From: Hippasteria phrygiana
Taxonomy: Eukaryota > Echinodermata > Asteroidea > Valvatida > Goniasteridae
Direction: 5' to 3'
Assembly (NCBI GenBank): GCA_037893225.1
Contig: JAZGUH010000022.1
Coordinates: 2,976,001-3,040,000, forward strand
DNA: 64,000 nucleotides
Under the pieces are notes generated by a model, which saw only the letters and a program-made list of their open reading frames with translations, was not told the origin of the DNA and searched no databases. The position numbers and the translations under genes were made by a program. Shown here one piece after another: positions 59,147-64,000 of this stretch (positions are counted from its first letter, which is position 1; every line of letters begins with the position of its first letter).

Positions 59147-59850
59147 AAGAAAACTGAAGTCTTGTATCGGCCACCGCCACGATTGGAGCGAACTGAGCCA
59201 TGTGTCCTTGTTGATGGTTGTCAGGTAAAGAACACTAATGCCTTCACCTATTTAGGAAGCGTGTTGTCTGGCGATAGCCAACTGGACCGCGAGATTTCCA
59301 ATCGCATAGCTAAGGCTAGTGTGTCCTTTGGCCGGCTTTATGACCGTGTCTGAAACAGCCACAGTATCACCTTGAAAACAAAGATGGCCGTCTATCAAGC
59401 CGTGGTCATAAACATGTTGCTGTATAGTGCAGAGTCCTGGACAACTTACTCTCGTCATATTCATCAACTGGAGACGTTTCACCAGCGGTGCCTGCGCAAA
59501 ATCCTTCACGTGACCTGGAAAGATAAGGTAACCAATCTTGAAGTCCTATCTAAAGCTGGCTGCTCATCATTGGAAAGTATGGTCAAGAAACGCCAGCTTC
59601 GATGGGCGGGTCAACTGGTGAGGATGGACAACAGCGGTATTCCTAAACAGCTGTTCTACAGCGAATTGACAGAGGGACAATGTAGTGTTGGTAGACCAAG
59701 AAAGCGCTTCAAAGAGCTGTGATATCGATCCAGGAACATGGGAGCTTCAAGCACAGGATCGACTATCTTGGCGAAAGAATGTCCATCGGGCGATCCAGTA
59801 CTTTGAAGAGCATCGGAACAAACTGATTCATCAATCCCGCCTTAAGTCGC
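59147..59850 (+). pseudogene. 3' part of a LINE reverse transcriptase ORF, decayed
   Basis: The reading KTEVLYRPPPR, then FTYLGSVLSGD, SNRIAKASVSFGRLYDRV, TLKTKMAVYQAV, LLYSAESWTTY, LRKILHVTWKDKVTN and QLRWAGQLVRM is the conserved region after the catalytic core of animal non-LTR reverse transcriptases. A TGA at 59,351-59,353 sits where Trp is usual, and a frameshift with small deletion falls near 59,705. The ORF then continues as CDIDPGTWELQAQDRLSW to about 59,850. The RT catalytic domain and endonuclease are absent (5' truncated). Clade not determined. Confidence 0.85.
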
Positions 59851-60807
59851 CCTCACACCGGCCTTGCGGGGTCGTTTCGACGTTTACGGCGGCGTTGCGG
59901 TGAAAAAGCCGGGAGCATTCCTTGTAGCACCTGGGACATCCTCAGCACTTTCTGGAGCATTCGTATGGATCCTTAAGCGTCTGGGAGGGGTCGTAATTTC
60001 TTACGAGAGTTTTGGTTCAGACCAAAACTCTCGTAAGAAAATTACGGCAGTGCTACGGAAATCTAGACTGCAACGCTTCCTCAACGCCTCCTCAACGCTT
60101 CCGCAACTGCCGTAACACCACCGTAAGACTCCGTAAGGCCATCTTAACCATCCGCAAGGATTCGTAACAATTCTCCTCTCCCGGTACACTACGGCTGCGT
60201 CACGATTCCTGAAGGAAGCCCAAGGTCCCTTACGTTTCCTTACGTTTCATTACGTTTCCTTACGATTCCTTACGGAAGCGTTGCGGTGTGTTATGTATTA
60301 ACAAGAATGTACAGTGATTTCCTTACGGAAGCTCAACGGTTCCTTGCGATCTCTTGGAAGTCAGCAGCAGAATGAGGGGAGAGCGGGGGGGCCCCCCTGT
60401 TTTTATATTCTGGGCCGGGAACCATACGGAACCGCAAGCAAACGTAGAGGCACCGTATCTCCGCCGTGTATATCCGCAACGAAGCCGTAGCAGTCCGTAC
60501 TAAACCGTAATAAACCGCTGTGAATTGGGGATATCCTCAACGCCACCGTATTTCCTCCGTAGGGTTCCAGAAGGAACCTGCACGCAACCGGTACGCAATC
60601 GTGAGGGTCCGTAGGGAATCGGGAGGTGAACCGTGACGCTACCGTCACGTCCCTGTTACGCAACCGTCAGAAGTCGTAAGAACCCTTTGTACCAACGTAA
60701 CCACAAAATCCTCTCCCGGGTGTTCACGATTTTGCTAAAAAAATCGCAATGCTGCCGTAGAAAGAACATCCGTGGACGTCCGTAAAAAGCATTTTTTGGT
60801 GTGAGGG
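59851..60807. mobile_element. CCCTCACACC-ended element inserted in the LINE
   Basis: CCCTCACACC at 59,851-59,860 and GGTGTGAGGG at 60,798-60,807 bound 957 bp filled with CCGTAAG, ACGGAAGCG, CTTACG and similar words in both orientations. It includes a perfect palindrome (arms 59,992-60,016 and 60,021-60,046, one base different in length). No target duplication is clear. No ORF of note. Confidence 0.75.
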
Positions 60808-60962
60808 TCCACTTTAGGAGGAAAGAGCCAGAAAAGGCAGCCTCTACCGGGTTCCAGTGTGACCTATGTAGGAGACCCTGTGCGAGCGCAGCTGGACTTG
60901 CTGCCCACCTACGTCTACGCCACATTGATTACCACCGACAGTCTTCGTCGTTAGCGACGTGA
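60808..60962 (+). pseudogene. LINE C-terminal C2H2 zinc finger, separated from its ORF
   Basis: From 60,808 the frame reads FRRKEPEKAASTGFQCDLC, then RRPCASAAGLAAHLRLRH and a short tail to TGA at 60,960-60,962. C-x2-C-x12-H-x4-H is a C2H2 finger, as found at the end of some LINE ORF2 proteins. It resumes where the ORF at 59,850 stops, so the two parts were one gene before the insertion. Confidence 0.75.
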
Positions 60963-61046
60963 CTTCCACAGCTAGATGTACCAGTATAGAATGAAAAGCT
61001 ATGCCATAGCCTTTTCCCTCATTCTGTGTCTGGGTCTTTCTACAGT
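60963..61046. other. Probable LINE 3' region
   Basis: Short non-coding stretch after the zinc-finger stop; no poly-A or tandem tail is evident. Confidence 0.4.
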
Positions 61047-63520
61047 AATGGGTAATTTTGACGGACAAAACGTCATGAATATTATTATAAAAACCATAAA
61101 TAAAAAACCCACAACTTGTGTGTGATATTATAATGTATGTAATAAAGATATATCAGAAATAAAAAGAAAACCATTGGTTGATGTGTTTGTCTGTTATTCA
61201 CTTGAACCTAAAGAATGTGCTCCTAAAATGGTGTTAAATATTGTGACAATTCTATATGGGCAGGAAACTATTCCAAATTCCCTGTGTTTAAGTCTCAGTA
61301 ATAAACTAAACTGATGGTGTAAGAAGAGTTGCATGTCCCCCCATGTAAATAATGTAAGACGGCACCTGCTGCGAGCTCGCATGTAAAAACATGCCGACTG
61401 TCCGGAACACGGTTACCCACGTAACTGTGTCCGTCAAAATGTTACGTGGGTAATCCCTTGCCAGAAAACGAAATTGAAGAATTGTATTCAAACCCGATGA
61501 TGACTGTTTTTTAGCTTTGTTATCTTGGATGTGACACATGTCGTGACGGCGAATGTTTCCATGGAAAACTTTCTCAAAACGGCCGACGAAATCCGAGTTG
61601 CAACGTTCCGTCAAATCGTTACGTAGGTAATTTCACCTCGTGCGCCAACTCAGAAATAGATAGATCCCTGGTTGACTTCAAATGGCATTCTTCACTTACT
61701 GAAATGGGTTTCTGACTCGGTGTTCGGGAACTATCTTTCTAACTTCCCGACGGATGTTTCATGTTTGGTATTCCGTCAACAATGTTACGTGGGTAAGCGC
61801 GTTACGAGGGTAATCATGACAAAGATTTATAAAACGACTTCAGCACATATGAGACAGGCCAAAATTGTTTCTAGTGAAAGGAAATAACGTAAACATCATA
61901 AAACATGGTCCTACTTCAGTGTTCAAAACCCAGGCAAAAATAAAAGGAACGGAACAACGACATCATCACACAAGGGACGGACACAATACCTACTGCCATG
62001 GCAGCGGCATTACCCTCGTAACATGATACGGACAAAAACACAGACGCAACAAGATATGCAAGAAACAGTTACCCTGTGTAATATTGTTTGCACAACAGAA
62101 GTACATGGTTCATGGAAATACTCAAGGGGAAATCTGAGGTTGTATGTTATGTAAAAAAGAACATTTTCAGTTAAACTTGAGAGATTCAAACTCGACTTAA
62201 ACAATGCTAATGAACGGGCACGAAAACGTGTACATGTACATGTATATGGAAACAGTCGTTGACCACGACACTGGCGCCATTACGATCGTAGTGGCAAGGC
62301 TGTCGCATGCTTTCTGCAAATCCAGGTGACTGAAACCATGCTGAAACTTAACAAATGTTATAAATTATTATTTTCTGTATGACTCGTTTCTTGATAAAAT
62401 TATTAGATGTTTGTTCACGAGACAATATTGTGCCAAAAACGCGTGTGTCAATTTCACGGCTGTTTTGTGTAACGTTAATGTTAGCCCAACGTTAGGTCGC
62501 GGATTAATATGGAGTCCCCTCAGCATGGCGCACCTTGACGTTTCCCTCGACTTTCATCATGCATTGTTGCCCGTTCTCTTAGTTAAAATGTTTCATATTA
62601 ATTCAGAATAAACACTGGAAGAGTACTTTTATCCTAATAATGCCTGTCAAATATTTTTTAGTATCATAAAAAGTCCGAAACTAAAAAAAACGTGGTGTCC
62701 GGAAATTGGGCACAAATCGGTAAAAGTTAAGGACACCTGATCTATTTTTTTTTTTACTCTTCCAGCTAAAAACTTACTTTTAAATACCCAAGCAGTCTTT
62801 AATTAATTATTGAAATTAACTCTAGGTTTTGTTTAATGGTAAGAAAATGTGGGAAGTAGTCTGAAGTAGTGATTTTCTTCCTTTTTTAGCAGTAGGCCTA
62901 CAGTACATGTAGTACATGTAGGTTGACTTCAGCCTGTGTTGTCACCATTTTACACTATATTTTTCCTCTTAAATTCTTTCTACAAAATTAAGCCTGATGA
63001 TGTTCCACATGGAATTTTAGGGAACTAAAATACATAAAGTGACTGAATTTACATGTAGGTTAATAAAAAAAACCTGCCCACATTTATGTGTCACAGTGCA
63101 AAGATCCTGGTAACCGTTTGGAATTCAATGTCCGTCAATGTTACGTGGGTAAGTCTATGCTAATGCGGAACACCCATTCTGAATTTGAGCCATATTACAC
63201 AGATGGACTTGACTAATAACAAATTAAGCAGTAAGAAGTGGACCACCAAAGACTCAGTTACTGGCATGACAGATTTTCTGCATTTATTCATTGTCTTTCA
63301 ATAAAACGGTAAATGAAATATATTGACCATGTGAAAAATACAGTGATCTGGAGGGATTACTAATTTTTTGTGCCAAAAGGGAAATTGTAGGAGACCTCCT
63401 GCAGTGATATTATTTGCAATAGTCATTTGCACTTTACAAACACACATTTCAAAATTTCTCAAATACCTTGCTTGACCGCTGGGGCTACCAATGTGTCCGT
63501 CCCCGTTACGTAGGTAATAC
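61047..63520. mobile_element. 2.5-kb unit with eight GTTACGTRGGTAA boxes
   Basis: The 13-mer GTTACGTRGGTAA (or with GAG for GTG) is found on the plus strand at 61,441, 61,618, 61,784, 61,801, 63,140 and 63,505, and inverted at 61,413 and 62,010. Most are preceded by CCGTCAA or GTCCGTC. The left edge GGGTAATTTTGACGGAC (61,050) and the right edge GTCCGTCCCCGTTACGTAGG (63,495) look like inverted ends. There is no long ORF. It is possibly a non-autonomous DNA transposon with many transposase-binding sites. A TACATG run at 62,230-62,244 lies within. Confidence 0.6.
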
Positions 63521-64000
63521 CCCTTAAAGGCAGTACACACAACCCTTTATTTTTTTATTGTTCAAGAGAAAGTTATCTTTTCACTACTTTTTCTGAAAAG
63601 GTAATTGTACCCCTCAATTGATGTTTAGTCTTTCAATCTTCTGCAAGCAATTTTAATTTTGAGGTAAATGTCACACTCCTATTACCCATTACCATAGAAA
63701 GACCCGTCTATGGAATTCTTTGCCTTGTGTGTGTTTTCCTTTATCTTACAATCTTTCCTGCTTAAAAGGAATCTTAATTCCTACCTTTTGCATCTTTGAT
63801 TCTTTTTCATTTTATAGCTCCGTACCTTGAGTGGATTTTAGTCTTGTTCGGGCAAACTTGGCCTGGTCTGAAACTGTAAGCATTAAACCCCCCCCCCGAG
63901 ACTCTGATGTTTAAAAGCAAACTTATTTGTTGGGTTTCCCCCTCCCCTGGATCTGCCCTGAACATGCCCCCCTGCTGAACACGTCAACCCCCCCCCGAAC
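63521..64000. other. Unassigned DNA with C tracts
   Basis: Begins with CCCTTAAAGGCAGTACACAC, similar to starts of dispersed repeats reported in echinoderm genomes, though I cannot find its partner end. C tracts near 63,888-63,897 and 63,988-63,996. Confidence 0.4.

Overview
This is a gene-poor stretch of animal nuclear DNA, most likely from a marine invertebrate deuterostome. I favour an echinoderm such as a sea star, but amphioxus or a hemichordate is not excluded. The basis is AT-rich non-coding sequence full of short non-autonomous DNA transposons, dispersed TACATG simple repeats, tRNA-derived SINE heads, RNA polymerase II style signals, GT-AG splice sites, and a rhodopsin-type GPCR of the somatostatin/opioid type. 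There are no bacterial operons, ribosome binding sites or CRISPR arrays.

Only two segments look like genuine host coding sequence. At 11,960-12,061 (+) is a 102-bp phase-0 exon with clean splice sites; it carries an acidic run followed by an RVxF-type motif (RKLKF) and SKAPIK, the arrangement expected at the protein phosphatase 1 docking site of neurabin/spinophilin. Its neighbouring exons were not found, so it is one exon of a gene with very long introns or one that runs out of the window. At 50,472-51,635 (+) is an intact single-exon GPCR of 387 residues, preceded by a TATA box 30 bases upstream of a possible initiator and followed by an AATAAA signal. Both lie on the same strand, so the GPCR could be nested in a long intron of the first gene or simply be the next gene; the sequence does not decide.

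Everything else is repeat or unassigned DNA. Mobile element families with visible terminal inverted repeats include: two TTAA-flanked MITE families (piggyBac-like), one of them carrying a perfect 74-bp palindrome; a family whose two ends carry TGACGTCA (CRE) sites; a 270-bp TGGGTCATTCC family, one copy of which has two TTAA elements nested inside; a long-inverted-repeat foldback; a Tigger/pogo-like element with TA duplication; a CAGGGTTCC element with TAGTA duplication; a TTA-flanked element built of GTCGTGCGACT repeats; and several elements with internal repeats of their own end motif. A decayed LINE tail (59,147-60,962) has a C2H2 zinc finger separated from the rest by a 957-bp insertion. 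A broken Crypton-type recombinase exon is at 31,182-31,477 (-). A 2.5-kb unit at 61,047-63,520 holds eight copies of GTTACGTRGGTAA and no ORF.

Layout: 1-11.9 kb repeats; 12 kb the docking exon; 12.2-17.8 kb dense MITEs; 18-29 kb mostly unassigned DNA plus a 12-bp minisatellite at 27.7 kb; 29.6-32.2 kb a repeat cluster with the recombinase relic; 32.3-47 kb mixed repeats and candidate regulatory DNA; 47.8-51.9 kb the GPCR locus, the least repetitive part; 52-64 kb repeats, the LINE relic and the GTTACGTRGGTAA unit. I see no evidence for a multi-gene pathway. The unusual content is in the repeat structures.
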